Positions 11,201 to 23,359 of a stretch of 64,000 bases of DNA are shown piece after piece. The stretch is from Rhea pennata (taxonomy: Eukaryota; Chordata; Aves; Rheiformes; Rheidae). The stretch covers positions 4,501,501 to 4,565,500 of the forward strand of contig NC_084672.1 in NCBI RefSeq assembly GCF_028389875.1, written 5' to 3'. Numbering within the stretch: the first letter of the stretch is position 1; every line of letters starts with the position of its first letter. The translations under genes and the position numbers were made by a program. The notes beneath the pieces were generated by a model. That model did no database searches. It saw nothing but the letters and a program-made list of their open reading frames with translations, and had not been told where the DNA came from.

Positions 11201-14200
11201 GTGCTCCACCAAATACAGATACAATCAAGTAAAGATTTCCTTACTTTACTGAATTCCAAATTACCTCACAATGCATGAATTAAATTCACTCAGTCTATTT
11301 CATAAACTGCCCTCTTTAAACCACTAATATTTCCACATCGTTATATGGTACATGCAGTAATCTGATTGCCTTGAGAGTATTTGTTTTTCCAGATTTTGTA
11401 GCCAAGGTACATAAGATTAGATCAGACACAGTTTGTCTAAGAATGCTGTAACGTGGGTATACAGTATATTTGCCAGTTTTGAGTTACAGGTAAAAGTTCT
11501 CTTTAAAACCTTTCCAACCATGGGTTCTAGCTATGTTATCTGAAGTTTTCTGTTGCATTTGGTACTTTTTCTTTTGCTTTGCTGTTGGCCTCCTCCTGCC
11601 AGAGATCAACACTGGAAATATTTGTATTGCCTGCATCACTGACTGTGTGCCTGATCCATATCACAGCAAACTTGTGCTATTTTATAGGTCCTCACAATGA
11701 CAGAACACAGGTCTCTCCGGGATTCACGCTTTTCTGCTGGGATTTTCTCACCATTCTGCATGTTAACATGAACCAACAGCTGGGTTTAAGAGATCCGATA
11801 TAAATAGTAACATCATGTTGCAAGCAAGCTTCTTGGAAAGTAAAGAAAATATGTTATTTAATGCACTCTGACGTTTGCTTTTCCTCTCTTTATCCCTAAG
11901 CTGCACTTCTGTAAACACTCTTAACGACAAATTCAAAGAAGTTGACTTCTTCACATAGACATAACGAGTGCTGCCTTGAGACCAGGAGAAGATGATATCC
12001 AGAACAGCTTACCTCTCTTTAGCCAGACAGCTGGCAAATTCTGCACAGTAGGAAAAGGAGTCAGAGCGTGGATGGAAATTCCAGCTTCCAACAGCATTTA
12101 AGATTACAACCTTTGGTATTTTATTTTCATGGTTGCTCTATGTTGCTTCAGAAACTTCCTGCTTTTGCCATATCTTTCCATTCATTAAAATTGCAGCTTG
12201 CAATTAAATATTCTGACATAACATAGCTGAGATTTTTTGGCAGCAGCCTTAACCAGAGGTTTTCTGAGTTTCCTGCAGACGGCTTTAAATTTTCATATCC
12301 TCATGAATGCTTGCCACCTTCTTTTAATAACTTGAAAAAATAAGCCTCTCTTAGGAACTTCATTGTTTCTGTATTTCCCCAGCACTCATTTACTGCTTTT
12401 AGAAATGTGTCGTGCATGTGTATATTTATAGAGAGAGCAAAGTGTATGTATGCGTATTATAACTTGACATCTTATAGAGAACACACAGATTGCACAGTAG
12501 ATCTGAAAAAAATAGTTATTCAGTTCAATATTTTCTTTATTAAAATGTATTTTTCTCTTCCTGTAATATTTTATCACTTAACCCCTTTTAAAAATTATAT
12601 TTACTACATTATTCAAAAATTGCAGACCTTCACCTGGTAATATATGACAGTCAAAATATGTATAAAGCTACAAAAATAATTTCAATGCTAAACTATTTTT
12701 ATGTAGTCAGAATTTTCTTAGGTTAGAACTTGCTCTTCTTCCAAAGAGACAGAAATCACTTATGAGGATATTACAATTTTATTTTCATATCTAAGTTGTA
12801 GGATATAATTTACTATTTGGAGACTTGTTCAAACAGAGCTTGCCCTTATCTCTAATACAGATTTTTAATTGGTTAAAAGGGGGCTTTTTAATGCTCAGAC
12901 TGACCCTGAAGTCTTTTTTCTTCTAACATTACCTGCCAAATAAATTCTGAAAGGGACATTATCCATTTAAGAACTGTGCTGTGCTGTAGTCTGGAAAATT
13001 TTCCAAGAGATTAAAGAAAAAAAAAATCTTTTTTTCCGTTAGCTTAATTTCTATATTTGACTGCAGTATGTGTGGTCAGTATCCCATGCTGTTAGGAAAC
13101 AAAAGGGACAGAAATAGACATAGGAGACCACAGTACCTTAAATGTCTTTGAACTGCTTTTTAAAGTTGATTTGAAATTGATGGTGCCTCTTCATGTGACA
13201 AATGCCTTGTGGAGCTCTTAAAAGCCAGATAAGGTGCTTCTGCCTTGTGCAGAGCATCCTCAGCTCCCACTGCGATCAGGGAGTGCTGTAGATATTCAGT
13301 TCTTTAAAAGTTAGTTTAAATAGTATTTTTTATTGTATTTTACCTGTTATACTATATACTCCATTGAATACATTGTACATAAGAAAAGGCACATGCTATA
13401 GCCCCAGTCTTGTAAGCTTCATATACAGAACCCATACTGGCTCTGTATGATCTGTTGTAACACTGAGGTATAGCAAAGAAACTTCTGAAGCAGTTAACTT
13501 ACCAAATAAAGTTTAAAAATTAAACTTAGGCAGTTTACAAGGTGCATTTTGGGTACTTTACGATGCTGTCCAGGCTCTTGAGTACTAACATATTGTTGGT
13601 GTATTTCTCAATGATTTCTTTAGGGTTACACCTAGTTGAGTGAACTGTGGTCTCTGTGTCGCACAGGATAAACAACATATATCAGCTTCCCTTCTCCTAG
13701 CAGCCCTTTAAAGTAATGGTAAATTAACAAGAGCATTAACACAGATCAACTTGGGCACATTTCTAAGGTCTGTAGCTGAACAAACAGTATCAGGCATTTA
13801 CTAAGGGGCTTTTTATTTTCTTTGATGTTATTTAGGGCCATTATTATTATATATTTTCTCAACCCTTTCCTAAAAAATATGCTCAATTCTAAAGATGAAA
13901 TGGGGCAGCACATTTGTTGCATTTTTCTGAGCATGGTTTCTTCATCTGTCAAACAGTTTAGAAGACAAATTGGCACTCAGACAGCTCACCTGTTTCCTAT
14001 GGTCACTTGATGACAAACTACTTCACAGAACCTGCTGTTGCATCTAGGACAACTGTTTTGAAACAGAGCTCCAGTACGCATGTAAACGTGTCATCTCATA
14101 CTAAAATGCCATTTCATTTCCAAGCCAAGCCAGCTGGCTTTGGACAGAAAGTTCTTTTCTGCTTGCGTGGGCAAACTTTGTCGCCTTCCTGTCCTTTTGC

Positions 14201-15180
14201 TCTTGCTGTCACATTACTGCAGAGGTGGTGGTGGCTGATAGCAGAGAAAGGAGCAGTGTTCAAAACATGTCCATGTTACTTGGGCTAATAATGCCTGGTC
14301 CTGCAGCCTTGTGCTGAATCAATCTGCATGAAAAAGCATCTCGCATAATTTCATCAAATGTCTTTCCTTCCATTATTGGAAGCAGCAAAAGATTAACTGA
14401 GATTGAGTTTATTGTTTATTGAATTGTTATTGAATAGAAAGGAAAAGCATGCAAAGTTTTTCTGTTTGGTCTTGTGTTTCCTTGGCCTCAGTCATAGTTT
14501 GAAACTGGGTCCAGACTTATCCTGAGTTTGGGAGTTTTGTATCCTTAGTTTCAGTTTAGCAAATCCTGTGTTTGTTCCTAGCTGGGAAGGAGCAAATTTC
14601 TTCTTAGCTCTCCCACAGGGTGGAGTAATAAAACTAGTGTTATCTGGGAAGAAAGCTGAAAGTAGGGGTTTGCCAGTTTTCTTTTGTTAGTGGTGGCAGA
14701 TTTTTGTTTTTAAGAAAGAGGCTAGTTCATCTTTAAATTAGGCTCTGAAACCAGGGGCAGCAGGCTTCTCTATGTACTCAGTAAAATACTGCCCTATAAG
14801 CTAAATGGAAAAACTCTTACTAATTTAAAGAATTCACATGTAAAACTGCACCACCTAAGCTAAGAGTAAAATGCGTTAATAGGTTTAGCTTAACTGGTAT
14901 AGGAATGGTTTAAATCTATTTTATTACATTTTAGCCAAGCTAAACTGCTTTAAACTACCTTAAAGCAATTACAGCAATGGAAGCCAAGCTCTGAATTTGC
15001 CAGGTGTTATCTATACCTTCCCCCTCAGTGAAAGCGGAAGAGGCTACCTCAAATCACCTAGGCATAAGGGAAAGCTGACACATAAAAACTTGTTATCCCC
15101 ACACTAATTTGTTCACGTGTCCTTACCCATAGTTAACACTTGCTTATGTAAAGCCGGTTTTAAATGATGCTTTCAGGGTC
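8250..15180. other. Gene-poor AT-rich stretch right of CpG island
   Basis: No exon, RNA gene or recognisable mobile element was found. Frames are short and broken. A weak inverted repeat with 11-bp arms lies at 9623-9633 and 9652-9662. At 14.82-15.66 kb the motif AGCTTA/TAAGCT recurs in both orientations, which may mark a very old repeat. Confidence 0.5.
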
Positions 15181-15185
15181 TGAAT

Positions 15186-15211
15186 ACATGAATGAGTGAT
15201 CTCATTCATGT
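15186..15211. repeat. Small perfect inverted repeat (11-bp arms)
   Basis: ACATGAATGAG, a 4-nt TGAT loop, then CTCATTCATGT. Pairing does not extend beyond the arms. Confidence 0.9.
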
Positions 15212-15325
15212 GCTGACATGTCTGACAGCTTCCCAGGCACCCACTGAGCCGTGGTAATTGACCATGTGTGTTTGCTCTTAGCCCCTGGCAATCGGAGAGG
15301 GAAGAAACCAGTTTAGACTTTTTCC

Positions 15326-15342
15326 TTTTTTTTTTTTTTTTT
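15326..15342 (+). repeat. T17 homopolymer
   Basis: Seventeen consecutive T residues, preceded by CTTTTTCC. No retrotransposed sequence could be recognised on the matching (minus) strand next to it. Confidence 0.9.
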
Positions 15343-18300
15343 GGCCCCTGAGGTTAAGCTGACACATTTTAGCTCACGTTTGCTGCAGGCTTAAGAAAGA
15401 CACACTGCAGTTACCGTGCCTCAGCTCATGTGCGGTAACTCGTTAAGTTGCTGGAGCTGGACAGCATGCCTGAGCTATTGGTTAAAATGGGATAATTGAG
15501 GGCATAAACCAGGTGTTACATCAGTTCAGTTTAAGTCAATTAGGAATAGATTTAAGGTAAATTGACACAAATCATTCTTAGTGCAGAATAAAGGAAGGAA
15601 CCCAGCTCTAGCTTAACTAAATCCACCACAGTTTAACCGAATATCAATGGAAATACTTTCAGCTAGCCCTGAAAAGCAAAAATCCCATGCCCAAATGCTA
15701 TTCATTGCCTAGGGCACATGCATTCACTTCAAGCAACCAATATGATTTGAGACATAAGCAAAAATGTGAGCCAAATTTACAGGTACTTCTGCGAGCAATC
15801 AGAGAGACAGAGGTGAAGGCAGCAATGCCTCCACTGGCTCTCCTCGCAGATTTGGTATCCTCCATTCTTTGCAATTATAAACTCTTGGAGGTAAGAACGG
15901 GTATTCCGCTTTGTCTCAGATATGTGCACTCTGCCATCATTTAATAACAAATATGTAATAATGCTAACATGTTCCTGGTAAAAGCAAACCACGAACAAAC
16001 ACGAAATGGTTGAGTTTGTTTTCATTCCTTGAGCTTGAAAAGCACTAAAGAGCTGAAAATGATATAGATACTGCAAAATAAACAAGGATTTTATAAATTT
16101 TAATAATCTTAAGTATTATTAGTAATTCAATCTAGCAAAATAATCCCTAATGAATAACAAGCAAGTAAAGCTCGATTTTCTCAAATGGTTTCACCCTTCA
16201 TCTCTTGGAAGAATTACTGTAATTAGGAATGCGTAATTGAGATTAGTCATCTAGGGACAATTTTTGAAATTTTTACCAATAGGAGATTGGCTTGAATAAT
16301 GGAATTTGGCCCCCTAGTTTCCATTTCCTGGCTGAGTTAACTCTTCTAAGAAATTCTTTTATTGAGAATGGCCGTGGGAAACTACTCTGAATTCTTTGTT
16401 TTGCAGGAGACTTTAGAAGGCTCTGTTATGGATCAGCATCCCACTAGGGAGAATACAAGATACACGTGGACAATGCAAAGACAGTATTGCCCCTATAACA
16501 CCCCGTAGTCCGGGTTGCAGACCGCACTTCAAATTTGCTCCTATATGGCTATTCAGAACAAGTAAGGAGCCCTTCTGTAACCTGTGGGAAGAAACGCAGC
16601 ACTTTGTCGGGGCGGTCACTTGGCTCACCCATCCAAGGTAAAGATACAGCCTAGGTCCCATACCATGGAGGACAATGTAAGTGCCCTTTGCTGTGGGATG
16701 AGAATGGTTTGCTGGGTTTTTTTTGCTCTCTTAAAGCAGTACTCTGTGCATACTGCACAGTTGCAGAAGGCCACACATTCAGAACAGAGAGGGAAAAAAC
16801 ATGTTATTATTAGGATAATTGAGTGTTGGAAAGAAAGTTGCCTCCAGCACTACGTCCAGATTAAGATCGCATCAGTAGCATTATCTAGGAAGTATGTGCG
16901 GTGGCATGTGCATACTATGCATCTCGGTCAGCAGTCTAGCCTATTGCATGTGCAAAAGCTTTAGTAATTTCTTTAATGACCCTTACAAGTTCTCCATTTC
17001 TTCCAAAGCTAAGAAGTCAGCCTATGTGGGACAAAAACCTCTAAAACAGCAGACAGAAGTACTCTGTGTAAATTGAGCAATTTCTGTTAATACATGTCAA
17101 TTAAACCAGAGCTGCCACTCAGTCAAGCTGCTACTCTGTGACAACAAGCATCCGAGGTATTGGAGCTTGAAGTTAATTGGTTATTCATTTCATCATGCTA
17201 GAACTAAGTCATCAGCCACTGCTCTCCCAGACATAGTTTTCATCTGCCCCTTAACCAGAGCATACATGCTTTCTTCAGGAGAAAATAAATGTTATGTACT
17301 TAGCCTTAGTATTAACTTTAAAAAGTCAGCTGTTACAGTTGATGGTTCTTCAGTACCAACTAGTACCAACCGACACACATGAGCACAAACCTTTTTGGGA
17401 ATGACTGAAGTAGGAAAACCTAAACCACAGCTACTGTTAACTCCAGATCAGACACTACTGATCATATCAACATGCAGCAAGCAAGAACATAAGAAATCTA
17501 GCTACCTTTTAAAACCACTGTTTTCCTGTCACTGTGTTAGTAAGCTGGAAGGTTCCTCCAGAGGTCTTTAATTCAAGAAGTGGTTCAGTGGAAGAGTAAC
17601 TAGTTGTAACGTGTATACTACAGAAGCCAGATTTGAGGGATGTAGCTGGAAAACCAACTAGCAATAGCAAGTAAAGCAAAGCTGTTTCCCATCACCATTT
17701 CTTACACCCTATCGCAAGTTGTGTTTTTTTTCTGGTACACATCTTGCTCCTCCCTCATCAACAGTGAAATTCTCATTCTGTTACCTTGCTGTAAGTTTGG
17801 ACCAAATCTGCTGATTGGCAAAACGGATTGCCTCCAAATGCCCTGGGGATGCATGCTATCCTGCATGGGCTCTGTGGCTCCTTCTAAACACATATATTTG
17901 ATCCCTTTCTTCATGCCAACTTGCTTGTTATCCATGCAGCACTGTTACAGTTCTCTCTTTCTTCTGTCCTGAAGGTTTCGGTTGGAGTCTCTTTGCTTCT
18001 TCGCTGTGAGCAGATTCCTAAATAAGAAAGATACTCACTTCTGATGCCTCGTCTTTACATCGTTATGTTTGCTCTTCCTTTCAGGGCTGTCCTTTCATCA
18101 CAAGGCTGGGAGTATACGCTGCCCTATTGTGCATGGAAAGTGTAATTTATATGCTGTCCCAAAGATTTGCACATATTTGAGCTTTTTTCCATTGATCTGA
18201 CTTTATAGCCCATAGCTTTAGGTGCATCTGATGATTCTCTTTTTGCTTTCATTGTTGTGATTTGTTAGTTTTAGCACCGCTGACACAAACAGTGCATTTT

Positions 18301-19074
18301 AAAAGGCATCTTTCCTGTGGGCTCTGTTTACTCGTTAATGTGGCTAAGTGTGACGTGAAGTCCTGCATGACAGCTTGCTTTGCTTTGTGGCATTCCCATA
18401 TATGATTTATTGTATCTGAAGGAAAGTAGAGTTACATCTGTAGCAAAGTGAAGAAGAGTCATGGAAAAAGGGGCGTTGTAAGCGGTCTGGCTGCGAGGGG
18501 GGCTGTGGAACTTGACATTTAGGTTCCTGCACAAGATGTAATTTCCAGCTGAATAGCTTAGGCACTTATACAGCTTTCACTTTGGCCCCAGCTGTGCGCT
18601 AAGTGCGACTGACATCTCTCTTGAAAGCTGCTCACAGCAACCTGACTTGATGTGGCTGTTTTGTTTTCTGTAAAAGGCAGGGGGAAAAGTTGCTCAAGGA
18701 GAGCAGCCGATAGCTCACACGAACCAGTTCGAGCATTTTGTCCAGGCTGCTCAGAAATAGACCCAGGTAGGTGGGAGAACGGCAGATGGTTCTGACAGCT
18801 TGCAAATAAAGTTTAAACTGGAAACATGGAGCACTAAGTCCGTATTTGTGTACCTTCCAGTAGTGAATTACTGGTACAATCCCAGTCCTTTCCAGTGAAT
18901 CATATTTTCCCCAGTTCAGGATTAATCAACATAGCATTTAGATACATCCTCAATGAGTGCTATGATATAGATGTTACAAACTATTTTAGGTCAGTCTGTT
19001 TTCTATTTTTAGATCATCTTTTCCATTATAGCAGTAACGGCTCAAATTCAGAAAAAGTAAATGTTACAAGATAC

Positions 19075-19147
19075 GGGCAAAATCCTGACTCCACGGGCGC
19101 TCAGTGGGGGTTTTGCACTTGACCCTAACAGGGTAAGGATTTCACCT
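19075..19147. repeat. Possible ancient palindromic dispersed repeat relic
   Basis: GGCAAAATCCTGACTCC at the left and GGTAAGGATTTCACC at the right form imperfect inverted ends around a GGGTTTTGC centre. Short elements with this AAATCCTG...CAGGATTT layout are common in reptile and bird genomes. Assignment is from pattern memory and no family name is offered. Confidence 0.35.
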
Positions 19148-19491
19148 GATAGGTCTGTTTAATTAAAACTTCTCCCTGTTCAAATTGTAGTTATGTCCCC
19201 AATGGTTGAGACAGTTATTCAAATCCCTGCTTTTGCAATGCTTTAATGTTCCAGAAACACTGCAGATAAGGGAATATGAGTAGGAGAGAGGGGATACTTA
19301 CTTACTTTAAGTAAAAGAGGTCCCAGATTCACTGCACCATGATAATGCCTAGAATGCAGTACACTGAATTCTCAGTTTTTGCTGTGGAATCTTAATATCT
19401 TTACGTATCATTCTTCTAAGATAAGTGACACTGAATTTTATATATGTACTTACATATAAATATCTGTTTCTTTGTTTATATACAGCATGTT

Positions 19492-19525
19492 TATATATGT
19501 GTATGTGTATATACACACACACAAA
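19492..19525. repeat. Alternating purine-pyrimidine tract (TG/TA/CA)
   Basis: Mixed TATATGTGTATGTGTATATA followed by (CA)n. It is nearly self-complementary and could adopt Z-DNA or a cruciform. Likely length-polymorphic. Confidence 0.8.
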
Positions 19526-19853
19526 CTGCCTGTTTCTTTAATGTTACATAGTAATGCATGAAGGAATTTCTTAAGTGGAGCAGTCTTCAAAATTAAGATA
19601 ATGAGAAATTTTAGGAGAAAAAACAGCAAAGATATCCATCCAAATTGGAGGCAGCCTTTCTTCTGAGTTAAAAGTTGGACTTCACAAACATGCATGTACA
19701 TCTTTAGGCCTCAGAATACAATACGGATAATCAGGTGCCTCATATTCATCTCCTGCAGAAACTCATGGAGCCAGCAAGCACTGAATTCAAACTCTTCCTA
19801 TGCATAAAAAGTCACTGCCATCCCAAACAGAAGAGAAATTCTGGGTATGCCTA

Positions 19854-20223
19854 CAGCAGGGATAGCCAAATGGAGGCCCAGAAATTGGATCAAGTCCAGA
19901 GAGCAGTTTTCTCTGGCCACTGTCAAGCTGTCTGGCTGTCAGGACAACCAAGTGGTGATGCTGCTCCTTGTGCTGGAGGCAAGATGCAGAACTAGGTTGT
20001 GTCTGTCTGGGCTTAGTAGAGTCAGCTCCATGGCATAGACCCTGATGCCATAACTGGTAGCAAAAATGGCTTTCCAAATCCTGTGCAAGTTGAGTATCCG
20101 CATCTGCATGTTTATCTGCAGGCCAATAAAAAGTTGCTTTACCTGTGGTCTGAGCTGGCCAGAGCCCTGAGCCTAAGCTAATATCCTGCCTCTCAGCAGG
20201 CCACAGTAATTTGGGCATGCGGC
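19854..20223. mobile_element. Possible non-autonomous hAT-like relic
   Basis: The left end reads CAGCAGGGATAGCCAAATGG followed by AGGCCC, and the right end GGCCACAGTAATTTGGGCAT. These resemble the imperfect terminal inverted repeats of hAT/Charlie-type elements, with a shared CCAAAT core on opposite strands. The interval is about 370 bp without transposase coding. Only part of each end matches and no 8-bp target duplication was confirmed. Confidence 0.25.
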
Positions 20224-23136
20224 ATATTAGCTGCATCTACATGGCTTCTGGCTCTCTTGGAGAACAGCCAGAGTAAGCTTGTATCTGCCTTCGAAAGACC
20301 ACGTAGACATCACTTATGCAGCTGGTAGAGTCAGAAAGCCTATGACATGGGTGGAAAAATACTGCTCCTGCACAGTGGAACGCAGGGCTGCAGCTCGCTC
20401 TTTAGGAAGGCGAGAGAGGGAGACTAAGTCCTACAGAGCTTTAATTCTGACCCAGATAGCAGAATCTAACTAGTTAGGCCTAAAAGTCAGCAACTTCCGC
20501 CTTTGCCATTGTATGCCAAGCACACCAGTGCCCACCTGGCTGACCCCAACCAACCTGCTTACTTGGGATCTGACACTCACAAATCCCTGCCTGCTTTCTC
20601 GTATTAGTTCCCTCATCTCCAGACTAAAATGCCTTTTTAAATGGCCCTGTTGATTCAGTGGCATCTTTAAAAAGAACATTAAAATTATTCCTCTTCTGTG
20701 GCACTGCTTTGGTTCATTAATTACGTCACATTGCCAATATAAAACTTGTAAAGTGAAAGAAAATTGCAGCAGTGACTTGCAATTGCAATCCCATTTTCTG
20801 ATCCCAGAGTCAGGGACTGACTGTAATCTACAGTTACAGCCCCTGCCCTCAACGCTCACCGCACAAATACGCTCGGAGAGTCGTTCGCTGCTTTGAGAAT
20901 AATTAGAACTCCACATTGCGTATTAGGGCGCTTTACACTTAGCTCGTAACAAATCTCTTTCAAGTGGTAACAATCAAAGGGCAAATCAGCTTTTAGGGTC
21001 ATTCTTGGGTGGTTTTTCCTTTCCTAACTGTCAGAGGAGGAAAAACCGACATGGCCCTTTGGTCGGTTCTCTAGCCCTGCGGAATTGCTCTCCTGCATAC
21101 AGGATAAAAAGATACATTTGCTTTTATAAGCCTGAAGATACTGCAGAATAAATGATGGATCTCCTCATCTGTTAAGCGTTATGAGCTGGACAGGAGATCA
21201 CAAACAGCAGTGTAGAACTATGTTCCCCATTCCTGATTGCATCTGAATTTACTCTACAGTGAAGGTTCAGCTGGCAGCTGTCCTAGCTGCAAAGCCTGGC
21301 TCCAGGGGCTGCCGTTGGAGCGCCAAGCTCCCCTCGGGAGGAGCAGTGTGAGGAGCGCCAAGAGGAGCACCAGAGCCTTGGCCTGCAAAGGAGGGAGCGT
21401 AAACAGGTATTGAAGACTCGGGTGCATAACCCAGCTGTTGGAGCTGAACGCTGCTCCGCGCCCAACCCACGCACCGGGGAATCTCCCCTTGCAGCTCTGC
21501 AGGGATCCTCCGCAGGAAAACCGACCATCAGGCTGCGCTTGCCGCAGCGCCTGCCTTTGCCGCTCACTCCAGTTGTCCATGACTTCCAGCTTCGCCCCTC
21601 TTACATCTCTCTAACCAGGGTGCTTGCAGAGCAAAGTTGAGTATTAATTCACTAGTCCTCAGTCACAGCAGAGAGGGAACAGCAGAGTGATGGGTGAGTC
21701 AGTGCTCCTTGCTGGAGGATGCATGACTCACCAGTCCCCACACTGGCTGCCTCCCCCACCGCTGTGCCTCACCTCCAGCCTCTCCTATTCCAATCCTTCC
21801 TTTCAAAAACACATTTGTATTCAATAGCCCTTAACTTTCTTTGCTGTAACAAGCTTGGGGACAGAGAAAACTTTACAATACTCCTGTTTTCATATTAGGG
21901 AAAAAAAACCACACTTACTCATTTTCACCTCTCGGGTACATGCCTTCTTGTCCCTCTGGAAACGCTCACAAACTGTGTTGCCACAAACTGTGCGGTCACA
22001 AACCTGCTGCAAAGTGACTTTCAAGTGAGGCTATTAGAAATAGCAATTCCCTGCTCCAATATGCTCGTTTTGGGTCGCAGGTACAATCCCCATATCTCAG
22101 CTTTCCCCCCCCTCCCCGGTGTTAAGACTTCTCAGGGGTACTGCTGTTAAGAATCCACTCCACTAAATAGTTATGAAGGAAGTTTAAGGAAAAGCAGTAA
22201 CTGCTAATTGAACCAAGAAAAGAATCAATGAGGCAGTGTTAGAAATCAAGGAACAGAGTACTTTTCTCCCCATCAGTTCCAGTGCGGTGGTGTTCACTTT
22301 GCTTCCTGACTTTTACAGAGACCTACTTATTCTCATTTTACCCCACCGGGCTAATTTTCTTACAAGGAAAAGGACAACTAGCTGTAATGCAGAAGTGGTG
22401 ACAGGAGAAGTTAGTGCCTTGAGAAGAGAAGAAACTGAGGTTTATTTGCCTTTTGGGACCTACAGAAAATAACAGGATGCAACTTTGGAAATACGAGCTT
22501 GCAGATTAGTGCTGATGCGCAATGCAAATGATCACTGATCCCACCCTGAAGCAGGGTGACCGTTAGCAGCCACCAGCAGCAATTGTCACTTAAATCTGCT
22601 TGGTAGAGTGGGAAGAAGAGCCAACAGCGAGCGCGCTCCTTGGGGCGATCCCTGCCTCTCCTTCAGCCTCGTACACCACCACGCACACAAAACACGGCCC
22701 GGCACAAACAACAGCTCTGTCTCCCTCCTGTTGCAAACGCACGCAATTTAAAGCACAAGCCTTTCTCACGCGGCGGAGTGGAAAGCCAGGGTTCCGAAGC
22801 CGCTTTCTTCTCCCTTGTTAACATTAAGCCCAGCCTTCTGCTCATCAATATTGCATGTGGCCTCTTTTTCCTCAATTACATGGTAGTGTCAGATTCCACA
22901 CTCTGCCTTCCCAGAGTGACTTTCTGGCTCTTCTGGAGACAGGAAGGCCCACTTGGACGTCTGCAACAGCCACAGACTCATTAGACTCCGGGAGTATCCC
23001 TTCCACGCTCCAGTTAAAAGACACAGGGCACCTTTGTCTTGCAGCTTTGATAATTATCCCTCACTAAACTGAAACGCTGCGTGACAACGTGTTTACAGTA
23101 AATACGTTTTGCTTCAGCCCAGCATTTCTGGTGCAG

Positions 23137-23287
23137 ATTCTAAATAGGCGCAAGGATGCAAAGATGAGCCGAGTGAGAGGAACGGCGCAGAGCTCGCGAG
23201 TCAGAGTGCGCCCAGAGCGGAGCTGGGACAGAGGTCCTGCGGGCCTAGCAGGGAGACAGAAAAATCGCAGGGAATTCAGTTCGTCAG
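23137..23287 (+). other. Candidate exon, GC-rich, unidentified
   Basis: A CAG acceptor at 23134-23136, preceded by a T/C-rich stretch, and a strong donor TCAG/GTGAGA at 23287/23288 bound 151 bp. The interval is open in one frame from an ATG at 23164 and encodes an Arg/Ser-rich start (MSRVRGTAQSSRVRV...) up to the donor. It is much more CpG-rich than its surroundings. It could be a coding first or internal exon, a lncRNA exon, or chance. No homologous protein was recognised. Confidence 0.3.
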
Positions 23288-23359
23288 GTGAGACAAAGAT
23301 ACGTAAGCAAAAAAAAACAACCTCTCTTCCTCTCCTGCCCACCATCTTTGTTGATTAAT

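Larger units (their letters stand above)
15343..23090. other. Gene-poor stretch with old repeat relics
   Basis: No coding exon could be supported. The block at 16.18-16.42 kb has homeodomain-like TAATTAG/TAATTG motifs and looks enhancer-like. A small GC-rich patch with several CpGs lies at 21.29-21.57 kb, and open frames there overlap on both strands. Possible repeat relics at 19.08 and 19.85 kb have their own entries. Confidence 0.5.

Noticed and set aside
21254..21640. Overlapping frames on both strands in a small GC-rich patch
   Set aside because: Several mutually overlapping frames in opposite orientations, with no splice support or family. Treated as a composition effect.
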